A stretch of 64,000 nucleotides of DNA, taken from positions 364,252-428,251 of the forward strand of contig BCIJ01000011.1 in the NCBI GenBank assembly GCA_001599935.1, given 5' to 3'. The DNA comes from Holtermannia corniformis. Taxonomy: Eukaryota > Basidiomycota > Tremellomycetes > Holtermanniales. The notes beneath the pieces are model-generated. The model was not told the origin of the DNA, searched no databases, and was given only the letters and a program-made list of their open reading frames with translations. Made by a program: the position numbers and the translations under genes. Position 1 is the first letter of the stretch; every line of letters starts with the position of its first letter. This document shows, one piece after another, positions 11,211 to 20,713 of this stretch.

Positions 11211-12785
11211 TCAGGAGCCCGTGGCAGACACTGACGACTTGTCTTGGCTTGACGGCACTGACGACTTGCGCGCCCCTTCGCTCTCACCTTCCCAAATGCT
11301 CGACAGTGCTCGGCCAGGCTGGCACATGCCGCAAGTGCCCGCGTTGCCGCACACACACCGCTTGCCCGTGTGCGGCGGACTCGAATACGACACGGACCCC
11401 TGCTGTGGATTTTCTTGTGACCACGGCGGCATCGTGACCCACGTCGGGTCTACAGTCGGCACTCCGGGTCCAGAGCGGTCCAGCACGGAATGAATGCCTT
11501 GCGGCGACTCGAGTGGCGTCGGGAGCCAGTTTTGGTGCCATTCGAGTGGACTCGCAGACACCGAGACCGGCGAGGTCCCATACGACGACGAACCTTCCCA
11601 AGAGCCCGGCGCAGACATTGGCGTATGCGCCCAGTCGAGGTGCGGCACGAACACGGGCTGCGCAGGGTGAAAGACTGGAGACGAGTGGAGCGACGCTGGA
11701 CACGATTGGATCAGGCGCGTGTCAACGGTCAGTGGCGGCGCGCGAAAAAACGTAACGGGCCGATGATCCTGCTGTTGCGGAATGTTGGTTTCGGGCAGGG
11801 TGTACAGGTCGCTCGGGCGGTCGGCTGGATTCGGGTCAAAGCTGCTTCCGCCAGGTGTGTAGGGCGTTCCCTGGTGGTGGTCTTCGTGCGGGTAACCGTC
11901 AGTTCTTTCTCCCAGGAGCGGCGTGTCAGACAAGAGCTTTGGAGGCGCGATTGAGCCTGCGTCGCTCGTTAGTACTGTCGTCTCGCGACGCGCGCTCACG
12001 ACTCACTCCTACGCCGCGCAGACTTGGACAGCACGGCCTGCATCTGCTCAAACTTGTCGTGCACCGCCTGGCCCGCCCGCGAGCGCACGACTTCGCCGTT
12101 GGCAAGTCGCCGGGTGCGGATCAGCTTCGGCGCTGCTCGTCGCTTGATAGCAGCAATCTCTTCGGCGGTGGACGCACGGTGCAAGGTCGGGTCTGCTAGA
12201 CGTAAGCGCGAGGAGCACAGCAGACGGCAAGCTTACGAGACCAGACACTGGCGTCGCTGACATTGCCTTGGGCATCCTTGAACTGCCTACCTGGGTACAG
12301 GCGAGAGAACCCATAGATCTGCGGTGAGTGAGCAAAAGGCACAATGGAGGGCCAGTGTCTCACGTTGAGCTGACGACCAAAGCTCGACAGCTTGTCGTGC
12401 TTGAACAGGTACGGCAAAACCTCTTTGATGAGCTGAGCGAGATGAGCAGCCACCCCGCGCATACAGCACAAACAACCCACTCGGTCAGGCTACCCAACTC
12501 TCAAGTCAGTGGCGACTCGACTCTAGGCGGCGCACGCACCTCGGCAATCACCAACAGCTTGCTGTCTGCAGACCAGTAGATAACTTCGGGGCACGGATGC
12601 GGATTGATGGCCAAGAAGCTACAGTGCGTTCAGCTTCGATCAGCACGACAACCTCCATCGCTCGAAGGCCGCCCTGAGCAAGGGACAGGTGTCACTCACT
12701 GGTAGAGCTTTTGCAAGAAATTCGGCTGTTTCCCACCAACGCTCGCAGGCTTGTACATTGGATCGGACGGTGACTCTGATGACAT
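11211..12785 (-). CDS. HSF-type DNA-binding transcription factor
   Basis: The N-terminal half is an HSF DNA-binding domain spread over several exons. The exons read QPNFLQKLYQ, FLAINPHPCPEVIYWSADS, LLVIAE, then LIKEVLPYLFKHDKLSSFGRQLN, then IYGFSRLYPGRQFKD. These fit the winged-helix consensus with the recognition helix FKH....SF.RQLN and the W of helix 2. After it comes a basic segment (IAAIKRRAAPKLIRTRRLANG) and a predicted helix HDKFEQMQAVLSK. I see no long heptad HR-A/B trimerisation region. The large C-terminal part is disordered and rich in Pro, Ser and Gln, with an odd cysteine cluster RCVCGNAGTCGMC near the end. It ends VSATGS at 11211-11213. The start MSSESPSDPMYK is at 12783-12785. 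It could be an HSF/SFL1/MGA1-like regulator; which one I cannot tell. Confidence 0.85.
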
Positions 12786-13661
12786 GGTGGTGAGGCTGAC
12801 GCTCAGGGTGGACGCGACGAGAGTCTGGTGGGCCCGATGGACTCTGCGCCGGACGGGGGAAAAGAAGCTTTGCAGATCGCGCTTGCAAAGCCTTCTTATC
12901 CTTCCCGATGGGCGCTCCATCTCCGCTTGGGCGATGATCAACGGAGATCGTGCTCTTCGTGATCCTTTCATGGTCTCAGAGGGACCACTAGCGAGCGAGC
13001 GGTCCGGAAGACAAAGGGGTCGGTCCGACCGAATCCCTTTGACACGGGCCAAGATTGCCCCGTGGACCCACCGACCTCTTTTCTGCCAGCCTGGGAAGCG
13101 AACTGTTCGGGACTATACTCTGCCTGCGACAGATCGAAGGCTCTCAGCGTTCGGGTAGACCGGCACCGAGGAACCCGATGCAGACGAGATGCGATGCAGA
13201 ACTAAACGGCTAGAAGACTACATCCCACAAAGGTTTCCTTGTTGCGCCCTGTGCGCGCACCACTTGGCCGCGAGCATGACGCAAGGTTGGAATCCGAAAG
13301 GTGCTACTAACTATAGATGTGATGGACGTTGTGGCAGTCGGTGTTGGATCGTCTTGGCTGAAACGGGACAACATAGAGCTCTGTGTGCTACTAGCTGACT
13401 CTGTGTTGTAACCGCTAGACATTTTATTGTACGCGTAGCTGTGCTCTCCTCAAGATGGTCAACCGGGTGCGGTGGTTTTATGCGTTCGTCGCACCGGGCC
13501 AAGTCATCGATTGGCTGATCTGAAAGCCAATCACAGCTCTCGGTCGACGAGGAAGGGACTCGCGCCTCAAAGCAAGCGCGGAACGGCAGAGCATGGGTAT
13601 CCTCATAACAGCACGAAGCTGGGGAACCCAACCGTATCCCGAGTGACACAAGACAGACCAC
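12786..13661. other. Long intergenic region upstream of the HSF-type gene
   Basis: This 876-bp stretch is the longest gene-poor interval in the window. It separates the HSF-type gene start from the stop of the next minus-strand gene. Open frames on both strands have no recognisable domains. One 70-codon minus-strand ORF is listed separately as a weak candidate. A long promoter would suit a regulatory gene. Confidence 0.4.
13210..13422 (-). CDS. Possible small protein, 70 residues, unidentified
   Basis: The ORF starts at an ATG at 13420-13422 just after an A-rich stretch (CAATAAA) and encodes a Ser/Thr-rich first half (MSSGYNTESASSTQSSM, TPTATTSITSIVSS) and a basic second half (RIPTLRHARGQVVRAQG), ending KPLWDVVF. 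I recognise no family. There is no signal peptide or membrane helix. Support is only the open frame, a plausible leader and the otherwise unexplained length of the gap. It may be chance. Confidence 0.25.
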   Translation of the reverse strand: MSSGYNTESASSTQSSMLSRFSQDDPTPTATTSITSIVSSTFRIPTLRHARGQVVRAQGATRKPLWDVVF

Positions 13662-15862
13662 TCATCCCAGTCGCCCAAGCATCGGCTCCGGCATATCGAC
13701 TGTACCGTCCCCGGTAGCATACGACACCGGCCGGCGCGCCACTCCAAACATCATCGCACGACCATTGGCTGTGTAAGCTTCCTTCGGTCCGACGAGAAGC
13801 TCGTCCTTTTCCGTTTCGACCGCGAACATTGCCAGCGCGTCATCTTCCCAGTCCCGGTCGGGCTCTCTCGGCCCGTGCAGAGCGTGTACGACCGCGAGGG
13901 GGTCGAACAGCTTGGTACGCGCTAATCGAGTGTAGGGTGTGCGACGAGCCGCGCGGATAGCAGCAACAGTGATGTAGGTGCACAGCAAGCTACCGATAAT
14001 CAGTGATGCGAACCTGTGAGCTGGCTCAAGCACCTACATGAAGTAGATCTGCGCCCCAAGCATTAGGACTGCCGGCACCAGCTGTAGCTTGGATCCGATG
14101 ACCAGCTTGACGCTTTGTATCTCCTCGACCGGCGCGCTGGACAGCGGCCAAGACATCATCGAGACCAGATCACCGCTTAACTCGCGCTCCATTGCGCGAA
14201 GGTAGTTGGTTCCAGGCAAGAGGCCCTGTCCTTCAATCTTGGTCAGGAGGATTGTCTGAATCGGTCGACGGCGAGTGTCCAAGGTCGTTGCCACCCGCTG
14301 AGTATCCGCAAGCGCTGCCTTGGTACTGTTGTGTAGTTTGACCGAGCCATCCAATTCGAGAGAGTATGTGGCTTCGCGCACAGTGACAGAGCATACGGCA
14401 AAGACGTACGAGATTGGACCGTGATAGAAGAAGCCTCTGAAGATGGTGAGATTTGGTCCATGGATGCACTTGACTTACGTGGTAGCATTGTCTGGTGAAT
14501 CGCGGTCAGCCATCTGCTTTAGCCTCTTGTGAATGAGACTTACAGACATCTCTAATTCCATCTTCGCCGCCGTACAGATAGCTGCCAGACCCCAAGCCAA
14601 CCCGAAAGGGGCTTAGCGCACGTCAGCGTCGATGCCATCACAGAATCCGCTCTGCTCACTTTGAGCTGACATTGCCAGGGGGCGAGGCAGCATTGCCAGT
14701 TTCTCCAAGAGCGGCAATAGATCCATGCTCCAGCACGTCGGTGACGTTCATGTTGACCGACGAATCGCAGCCGAATGTAGGCACATTACCGTCTCCATAG
14801 GTGCCGTTCTCCTTGACAATGCAAGACATTGTCACACTATGAGTGAGTAAGTACTTCTGCCAAGCTGCAAAGAGCTCCGCCGACCTACGCTTCGCAAGAG
14901 GCCTCGATACCAAGCGCTTGGGCTATGTACGTGACATTCTTAGGGATGGGTGATGGCAGGGCAAGAGCCATGCCTCCATTGGTCCAGCCCGTCGTCATGA
15001 AGGAGCTGGTGTTTGTGAAGACGCGGGTTCCTTCGCCCTCGAGGCGGAAGCTTGTCCCGTTGACAAACATACACAGGCGTGGCTCGACGTTCTCATCCTC
15101 GAATTCGGCGCACATGCTGCGGTTGAAGGTCCTGCCATAGGATGGTAGCGCGTCCACGAACGGGACCACATCCTGGAAGAGCGTCGCGCGAGCGGACGCA
15201 TGCAGGTATGAGTCGAAGATCGCAACGCAGTAGGCTCCGGCGACTAAAGCGATAAGACGGCGAGTGGCTTGACGTAGCAGGGGTGTCGAGCGTAGCTGTT
15301 GGCGGCGGGCATCTTTGGTCAACCCAAGCATGAAGCTCAGGTTATAAAACAACGCCAGAATATTCGCAGACTGGACGGCACCGGAGATGAGACCAAGTCT
15401 ACTAGTGTGAGCCCTTTTTCCCTGTGCCCGTCATCCAGTCACTCACTGAAGAGGGGTGGGTCGTTCAGAGTGTGTTTGTAACCAGACCGCTGCCAAATGA
15501 AAGCTCTCCACGACCATAGCAACCGCCACACAGATCCCAATGGTGTGACTAGCGATTTGGCTGATTGTGAGCACGTACTCGAGAGGCGCGGCCGTTCGGA
15601 TCGTGGTACCCGATATGCTCGCTTGATGAGCACGAAACACATAAATGGGTAAGACGATGATGACAGCGGAAAGGGCAAGGAAGAGAAAGAGGACGGGGAT
15701 GTAGATGGCTCCGTAGACGGTCCGCCGACGCGCCCATTCCGCCCGTGATGGTAATTGAGGGTGTTCAGACTTGGTCTCGCTCGATAGTTGATGGTGCAGG
15801 GCTGGAGGAGACTCGTATGGGCTGGTATAAGCAGGACTTTCCAGACCGAGAGGGCGCGTCAT
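13662..15862 (-). CDS. Multi-pass membrane protein with large glycosylated lumenal domain, unidentified
   Basis: I do not recognise the family. A polar N-terminus (MTRPLGLESPAYTSPYESP) leads to a helix VYGAIYIPVLFLFLALSAVIIVLPIYV. More hydrophobic segments follow: THTIGICVAVAMVV-like, SANILALFYNLSFMLGL and RLIALVAGAYCVAIF. A long extracytosolic region carries several N-glycosylation sequons (NRS, NGT, NTS, NVT, NVS) and paired cysteines (SMCAEF, RLCMF, SCIV, FGCD). A final helix ASLIIGSLLCTYITVAA precedes a cytosolic tail with RTKLFDPLAVVHALHGPRE, ending MLGRLG. The architecture, helices around a Cys-bearing glycosylated loop and then a C-terminal tail, resembles large fungal-specific membrane families of unknown role. 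At least six introns are present. An upstream in-frame ATG exists at 15910. The stop is at 13662-13664. Confidence 0.65.
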
Positions 15863-16156
15863 GTTGGGTGGCAACGGTTCTCGGCACAAGTATCTCAGAC
15901 CATATGTCAAGGACGCCGCTCATATTCAGCCCTGAATAGCGGTGCCAAGACCGCCTCAGTAGGACCCGAACTGGGTGCGGGATCAGCGGCAGAGCATGCA
16001 GTGCTTGGAGGCGGCGGCAGTGATAGCGGAAGCGAATAATGAACAGTGGCGCTCCGGCCTATTCAGTTTGGTGAATATGCATCCGAGACGCTCCCTGCAC
16101 CTCAAAAGCAGAAGAGTGACGAAGGACAGAGTGCTCATCATCATCCGTCATCAATC
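15863..16156. promoter_or_regulatory. Divergent promoter between membrane protein and GPI-protein genes
   Basis: This 294-bp stretch separates two divergent starts. I see no convincing coding potential. The upstream ATG at 15910 of the minus-strand gene would shorten it to 246 bp. Confidence 0.4.
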
Positions 16157-16881
16157 ATGCAGCTACTTCGCGCTATCCTTTTGCTGGGCATCTTGAGCGG
16201 AGCAACCGCGCACGTCCGCCGTCAGGATGGTACGTCTTAGGCAAAGTCCGAATGATCTGACGTGCGATAGAAGCCTCAGAAGTCGGACCAACCTCTTCAA
16301 GGTAAGAGCTTGTTCACAGCAGGACGAAGTATTGAGACGGGGCAGCGACGACACTCAATTGAGCTCTGCGGAAGAGTCTGCAATGTCGTCGACCGTCTCC
16401 GTCTCTGACGCCCTGATCAGCGAGTCGGTTGGTGGCTCAACCGTAATACCCATATCAGCAACCGACTCGCTGTTATCAGAGATCATCGAAAGCCCGACTG
16501 ATTCAGGTGGTTCGGCTACGGCGACACCGACACCTTCTCCAGCGGACGTCACGGATGCAACCGGGGAAGTAGAGACATCCGTCGCAGGTCCCGGACCGGC
16601 GATCGTCGGTCCATCTAGTACGAACGTTGTATCGGGTACGGCTGCAACGCCCACGGGAGTCGCGACGGCAGCAAGCAGGGCGTCGTCCGCGTAGGTGATT
16701 GAATCATCCAAACGATAGCTGAGATTGGACAGATCCTCTTCCCGCTCAACCTCGGCTTCGTCGCGCACCTCGTCGCGATCGGCTTCGGCCAGTGCTACGC
16801 CATCTGGACGCGCAATGATGATCGACCCAGGACATTGGTCGGCAGTGGTCGGCGTGGCCTTGTTGTACTTGATTCATTGAG
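16157..16881 (+). CDS. GPI-anchored Ser/Thr/Ala-rich cell-wall protein
   Basis: The ATG at 16157 begins a signal peptide, MQLLRAILLLGILSGATA, with cleavage just before HVRRQD. Two introns (donors GTACGT near 16230 and GTAAGA near 16303) join short exons EASEVGPTSS and SDDTQLSSAEES. The body is Ser/Thr/Val/Ala rich, as in O-mannosylated wall proteins. A frame appears to stop at 16694, but a third intron (GTAGGT near 16692 to CAG near 16732) restores an open frame: a poly-Ser/Arg stretch, then SATPSGRAMMIDP and a hydrophobic end WSAVVGVALLYLIH. That C-terminal tail is what a GPI-attachment signal needs and supports the splice. The stop is TGA at 16879-16881. Its function is probably structural or adhesive at the cell surface. 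Confidence 0.72.
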
Positions 16882-17003
16882 GCGGAGATTGGGTGGTACG
16901 GCCATTGCATGTCAACGGCCAAGCCGCGGCTGAAGGGCCGTCAGTGATGCATGGGAGTGGCAACAGTCTACGCACCTGGCTCAGACTTGTGAGTGCGTCA
17001 CCG

Positions 17004-18164
17004 TCACCACACAAAGCTCGTCCCGCAGCCAGCCGCAAGGTGAGGGTATTGGGGAAGTGAAAGTTCCTCGACGCGGATGATACGCTCGTGGTCGACTGTA
17101 TGGCCCAGACCCAGGTTGCCGTGCTCGTTCCAGCCGCACGCCAGCAATGCGGTTTCGCCGTCCTCCGTCGTCGCCACGAGCAGCAGATGTTCGCTACCGC
17201 AGACCATCTGCTTGATAGTGACATCGAGGCCTGTTAGCTCGACCCGATCCGTGCTGTCGTCATGGCCGAGCTGCCCGTGGGTGTTGGATCCGGCGCTGAG
17301 GATGACCGGCGACTGGCCATCTTTGGCGAGGATGTATGTTCCGTTCCATGTACACCCAATGTCAAGCACATGCTGTCCGTCGACAGCTGGCAAAGTGCGC
17401 TGACCCTTGGCATCACTGCCCAGTGTGATCGCATCGCCTCGGTCCGTCAGAATGACAGTGTGGTTTGATCCGACTGCGACTTTGCGTACAAGATCTGACT
17501 GCTGGATATCGATTGGTATTGGGAATGAATGCGAGCGGGGTAGTGCTCTCGCCTTGCCCTTAGCCCTGGCGGTCGCCGGCGTTGCAACCAGCGAAAAGTT
17601 GAGTTGCCCATGACGAGCGGCGCCCCACCCTACGAGCCGTTGACTGCGCGATACCTCGGCGCCGATGACGCATACGACATGGCGTTGCCCGCTGACGATG
17701 CTGACGACGTGTTCTCCTTCTTGAAGGCCAATATCCACAACGTGGGGACCGGTGCTGCTTGATGTGATGTGTTCACCGATGCCGAGCTCGCCAAAGTCAT
17801 TACTACCCAGCGATACCACGACATCGTTCCGCTGCGGAGCGCGATAGATAATGTAGCTGGTCGACCAGGCGCAAGCAATCAAGTCTGGGCGGTAACTTGC
17901 GTCGAGATCTTTGGAAAGAGCAAAGTTGAGAGGTTGGAAGGTGGTCCGATCAGGGCCTAAACCAAGCTGGCCATACGCGTTCGAGCCAGCCCCATATACA
18001 TGTGGGTCGTCTTCAAGCAGGAGCAAGGTATGCGAGCCGCCCGATGCCATCGACTTGATGGATGCCTGGTCTATTCCCGAGCAAGGCGTGAATTTCGAGA
18101 CATCCTCGGTCTGCCCTATGCCGAGCTGACCGGCCCCATTCGAGCCAGTCGCAAGTAGAGGCAT
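17004..18164 (-). CDS. ATS1: RCC1-repeat protein, ATS1/KTI13 type
   Basis: The protein starts MPLLATGSNGAGQLGIGQTED, the characteristic opening of fungal Ats1/Kti13, which partners Kti11/Dph3 in Elongator-dependent tRNA wobble modification and diphthamide synthesis. RCC1 repeats follow: YGAGSNAYGQLGLG, SLGSNDFGELGIG, GWGAARHGQLNFS, TLGSDAKGQ, SAGSNTHGQLGHD and ACGWNEHGNLGLG, giving one beta-propeller of 386 residues. The end is GCGTSFVW with TGA at 17004-17006. No intron is needed. Its ATG (18162-18164) lies 8 nt after the TAA of the PIG-Y-like gene on the same strand, so it has no space for an ordinary promoter outside that gene. It is in the same frame as unspliced PIG-Y exon 1, which makes a read-through fusion possible. 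Confidence 0.85.
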   Translation of the reverse strand: MPLLATGSNGAGQLGIGQTEDVSKFTPCSGIDQASIKSMASGGSHTLLLLEDDPHVYGAGSNAYGQLGLGPDRTTFQPLNFALSKDLDASYRPDLIACAWSTSYIIYRAPQRNDVVVSLGSNDFGELGIGEHITSSSTGPHVVDIGLQEGEHVVSIVSGQRHVVCVIGAEVSRSQRLVGWGAARHGQLNFSLVATPATARAKGKARALPRSHSFPIPIDIQQSDLVRKVAVGSNHTVILTDRGDAITLGSDAKGQRTLPAVDGQHVLDIGCTWNGTYILAKDGQSPVILSAGSNTHGQLGHDDSTDRVELTGLDVTIKQMVCGSEHLLLVATTEDGETALLACGWNEHGNLGLGHTVDHERIIRVEELSLPQYPHLAAGCGTSFVW

Positions 18165-18172
18165 GGAGACCG

Positions 18173-18530
18173 TTATGCGTATTTGAAGTATTCCCAACCA
18201 ACCCAGTTGGCAATGACAAAGTAGGTTGTAGTCGGGACCATGAGAGGGATGAGGTACTTGTAGTGTGTGTCTGTGCAGACGGGCTGAATCCAAGCTGGCT
18301 GTTTCCGAGTCAGGACGAGCTGATGTGATTGAAAAGTCACGGACCCGAGATGGACAGTAGATGAAAGATAAAGCGAGACTAAAGCAGGCCAACGCAAGTA
18401 TGAGAAAACCGAAAGCGTACAGGTACAGCTGCTTGATACTCTTTTCGTGTCTTGGAGTCTTGGTAGGGTACTCGAGGGACTGCTCGGGTCCTCGACTGGG
18501 GTAGTCAGGCATCAACTCGGCCGTGTACAC
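18173..18530 (-). CDS. PIG-Y-like subunit of GPI-GlcNAc transferase
   Basis: PIG-Y is a small two-helix ER protein of the enzyme that starts GPI-anchor synthesis. Exon 1 (18345-18530) encodes a polar N-terminus and a helix LYLYAFGFLILALACFSLAL. A 46-nt intron (18299-18344, donor GTCCGT, acceptor CAG, CTGAC branch site) leads to exon 2 with YKYLIPLMVPTTTYFVIANW followed by VGWEYFKYA and TAA at 18173-18175. The second helix with its P..YF..NW.G...F pattern fits the conserved PIG-Y C-terminus. The product is about 103 residues, near the family's size. A second in-frame ATG is at 18512. The donor GTCCGT is weaker than the GTRNGT form seen in most introns here, so retention is plausible. I infer the identity from pattern; it is not a long match. 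Confidence 0.7.
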
Positions 18531-18660
18531 GCCGCCGTCTCGCAGGATTGACGATTTAGTGATGGTCGTGATGCTAGTGTAACGCTACAGTGGTGCTAGA
18601 AATGCGAGGGGTGTCTTGTGGCACTCGGGCTGCCATACATGCTGTCCTATTGCCGGCTCA

Positions 18661-20552
18661 TCATGTAGTACGCTCCCCCATCCCAGTAAGTATGCGATCT
18701 ATTAAAGCCCGTTTCTGGAACTGCTCCCTCGCCAACGACCTCGTTGCCTTGGTCAATCATAAGCGTTGATCCAAACACCATGCACGGCACATACCTTCAA
18801 GAAGCGGTCAAGGTCGATCCGCTCGGCGTCCAGGGCGCGCGCAAGGTGGAATATCGTATCTTCGATCGCGTTATCTTCCGCAACCAAGTCTATCAGCCTA
18901 GCGAGCCCGTCTCGTCAGTCCATCGCTCCACGCTCGGACCGAAGAGATACGAACTGGTTGTGAACAATCGAGATGCTGCACACGACCTCGTCAACGCCGA
19001 CTTCTCCCCGCTGCTCAAGATCAGCCACACGCTCCTCGGCCGCAGCGACTGCAGTGCCCCATTTCTGGCCGACGGTATCGCAGACTGCGCGTACGGCTTC
19101 GAGCCGCGCCATCTCATCTCGGATCGCAGGCTCGCCGGACCGCAAGTCTTCGTTGACTTCGCGCAGCTGGTGTTGCGTGTGATGCAACGAGTGGAGGAGC
19201 GCGGGTATAGCATCTTGGATCCGAGGAAGGAGCAGCGAGTGGAGGTGAAGGACCTGAGGTGGAGGCGGTTTGGACGGGGGCGGGGGCGCCGGTCCTTGAG
19301 ACGACGATGGTGGTTCGTCGTCGTTTGCTGATGACATTAGATCTGGAATGATAGCCTTTGGCTGCGGCGAAGAGTTTGTGCCAGATGGGTGCGGGCCTCG
19401 GGAGGAGATTTGCGGATTCGTTTGCTGAGAATGGTGTGCATACTGAACCTGAGCCTGCGGCGGTTGTTGCGAAGACGAGGGTCCCGTCGGATATGGTTGA
19501 TGTTGATGTTGATAGAAGGCTTGAGCATGCTGTATCTGACTAGATTGTTGCGGAGCGTGACTTGGCGTTTGCGGCTGAACCTGTGAGCTCTGGTAGTTTT
19601 CAGCCCCCGGCGGTCCGAAACGAGGGTCGAATCCTTGTGACACGGGACGAGGCGGGATATGTGGATGCGGCGGTATAGGCGGTGGATGAACGTTGTGAGG
19701 TGATCCTTGACTGCCAGAAGATGAGGCGTAGCCGTTTGGACGTGCGGTACCGGAAGGTGAGTAGGTAGGGAGCGACTAGTGGTAATGCGTCACTCCTGCC
19801 CAACTCATCCTCGACATCACTACTTACATCAGTTCGCTGCGGCGATGCGACGCCACCTCCTTGTACGTAGACTTGCGGACGCCGAGGTGGTGGAGGTGGA
19901 CGGTTGGGATTCGACGTTGAAGCGTGCGCAGACGGGGATGCTGGTGAGATGGGTACGGGAGAGGGTGAAGCAGTCACTCTGGTTGGAGAAGTCACACTCG
20001 CTGGCTTGGCATATACAGGTGGCGATGCTGAGAACAGAGCAACAAGGGATTGCAGTAGTGCAGCGAGGGTATGTGCCTATCCCCACTGATGTTAGTGCTT
20101 GTCAAGCAGCGAGTCACGACTTGCCTCCCACTTGCGCTCCCACCCGGCCAGCTCACCCTCCGTCACTCTTCCCCCCGGCTCGACCTCTCGGCTCTTGCGC
20201 ACGCCCATATCCTTTGTAGGGACGATGAATACCATTGGCGGCTTCTTCGGGTACTCGTGCGGGAACCAGATGTGGACGGGAATGTGGTACGTTGCCGAGC
20301 GGAACGTGATCGGCAGCGTCCCATGCAGCAGCAACAGCAGCGCTGTTTGACCTGTATCGAACGCTTAGGGGTGCTTGTCAGCCCCTCGCATCCTCACCGA
20401 CTGCTGCACCCACTAAAGGCATCCGTCTTGACGGCGAGTGATGGCCAAGCAGCCAGCGATTGCGTCACATCGGTGAACAAGCGATCGCGTGCAGGGTACG
20501 GTTTGAGGACATTCTGCAGCCATTGATGTACCAGGTTGGTGGACGAGGCCAT
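18661..20552 (-). CDS. VPS23: ESCRT-I subunit VPS23/TSG101
   Basis: VPS23 binds ubiquitinated cargo and assembles ESCRT-I on endosomes. The N-terminal UEV domain reads MASSTNLVHQWLQNVLKPY, then LHGTLPITFRSATYHIPVHI and FPHEYPKKPPMVFIVPTKDM. A long Pro/Gln/His-rich linker follows (about 250 residues, with runs of Q, P and H). A coiled coil comes next (LHHTQHQLREVNEDLRSGE, AAAEERVADLEQ). The C-terminal steadiness box reads LIDLVAEDNAIEDTIFHL, then ALDAERIDLDRFLK, and after a last intron SLAREQFQKRAL. That last splice (donor GTATGT near 18794) is needed to complete the box and ends at TGA 18661-18663; reading through would stop early. About six introns are present. Confidence 0.92.
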
Positions 20553-20713
20553 GTTAAGAGTACGCAGAGCGCCCGAGAGGTGTACACAGTCGTTGCCTGA
20601 AGGACGACTGGGTATCGGCACCGGTATCGGTCCCAAGCAGACCCGTCACGTGTGCTTGCACGACTTAGGGCCTCTCACTTGTCTTCTCACTCTCAGCAGT
20701 GTCTATAGGTCGA
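20553..20713. promoter_or_regulatory. Divergent promoter of VPS23 with a CACGTG E-box
   Basis: This 161-bp region separates the VPS23 start from a small plus-strand gene. A perfect CACGTG lies at 20647-20652 in the context GTCACGTGTG. A short direct repeat GGTATCGG occurs twice just upstream, around 20611 and 20622. bHLH factors bind CACGTG, but I cannot show that this site is used. Confidence 0.4.

Noticed and set aside
11490..11954. Plus-strand Arg-rich ORF
   Set aside because: It is the antisense shadow of the Pro/Ser-rich tail of the HSF-type gene.
12751..13158. 135-codon plus-strand ORF upstream of the HSF gene
   Set aside because: Its first part is antisense to the HSF exon and the rest is Arg-rich with no domain or start context.
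13302..13316. TACTAACTATAG resembling a 3' splice site on the plus strand
   Set aside because: No matching donor or coding exon lies around it; probably chance.
17004..18530. Single fused PIG-Y/RCC1 gene as the primary model
   Set aside because: The spliced intron gives a canonical PIG-Y second helix and a separate ATS1 start that matches its family; the fusion is kept only as an alternative.
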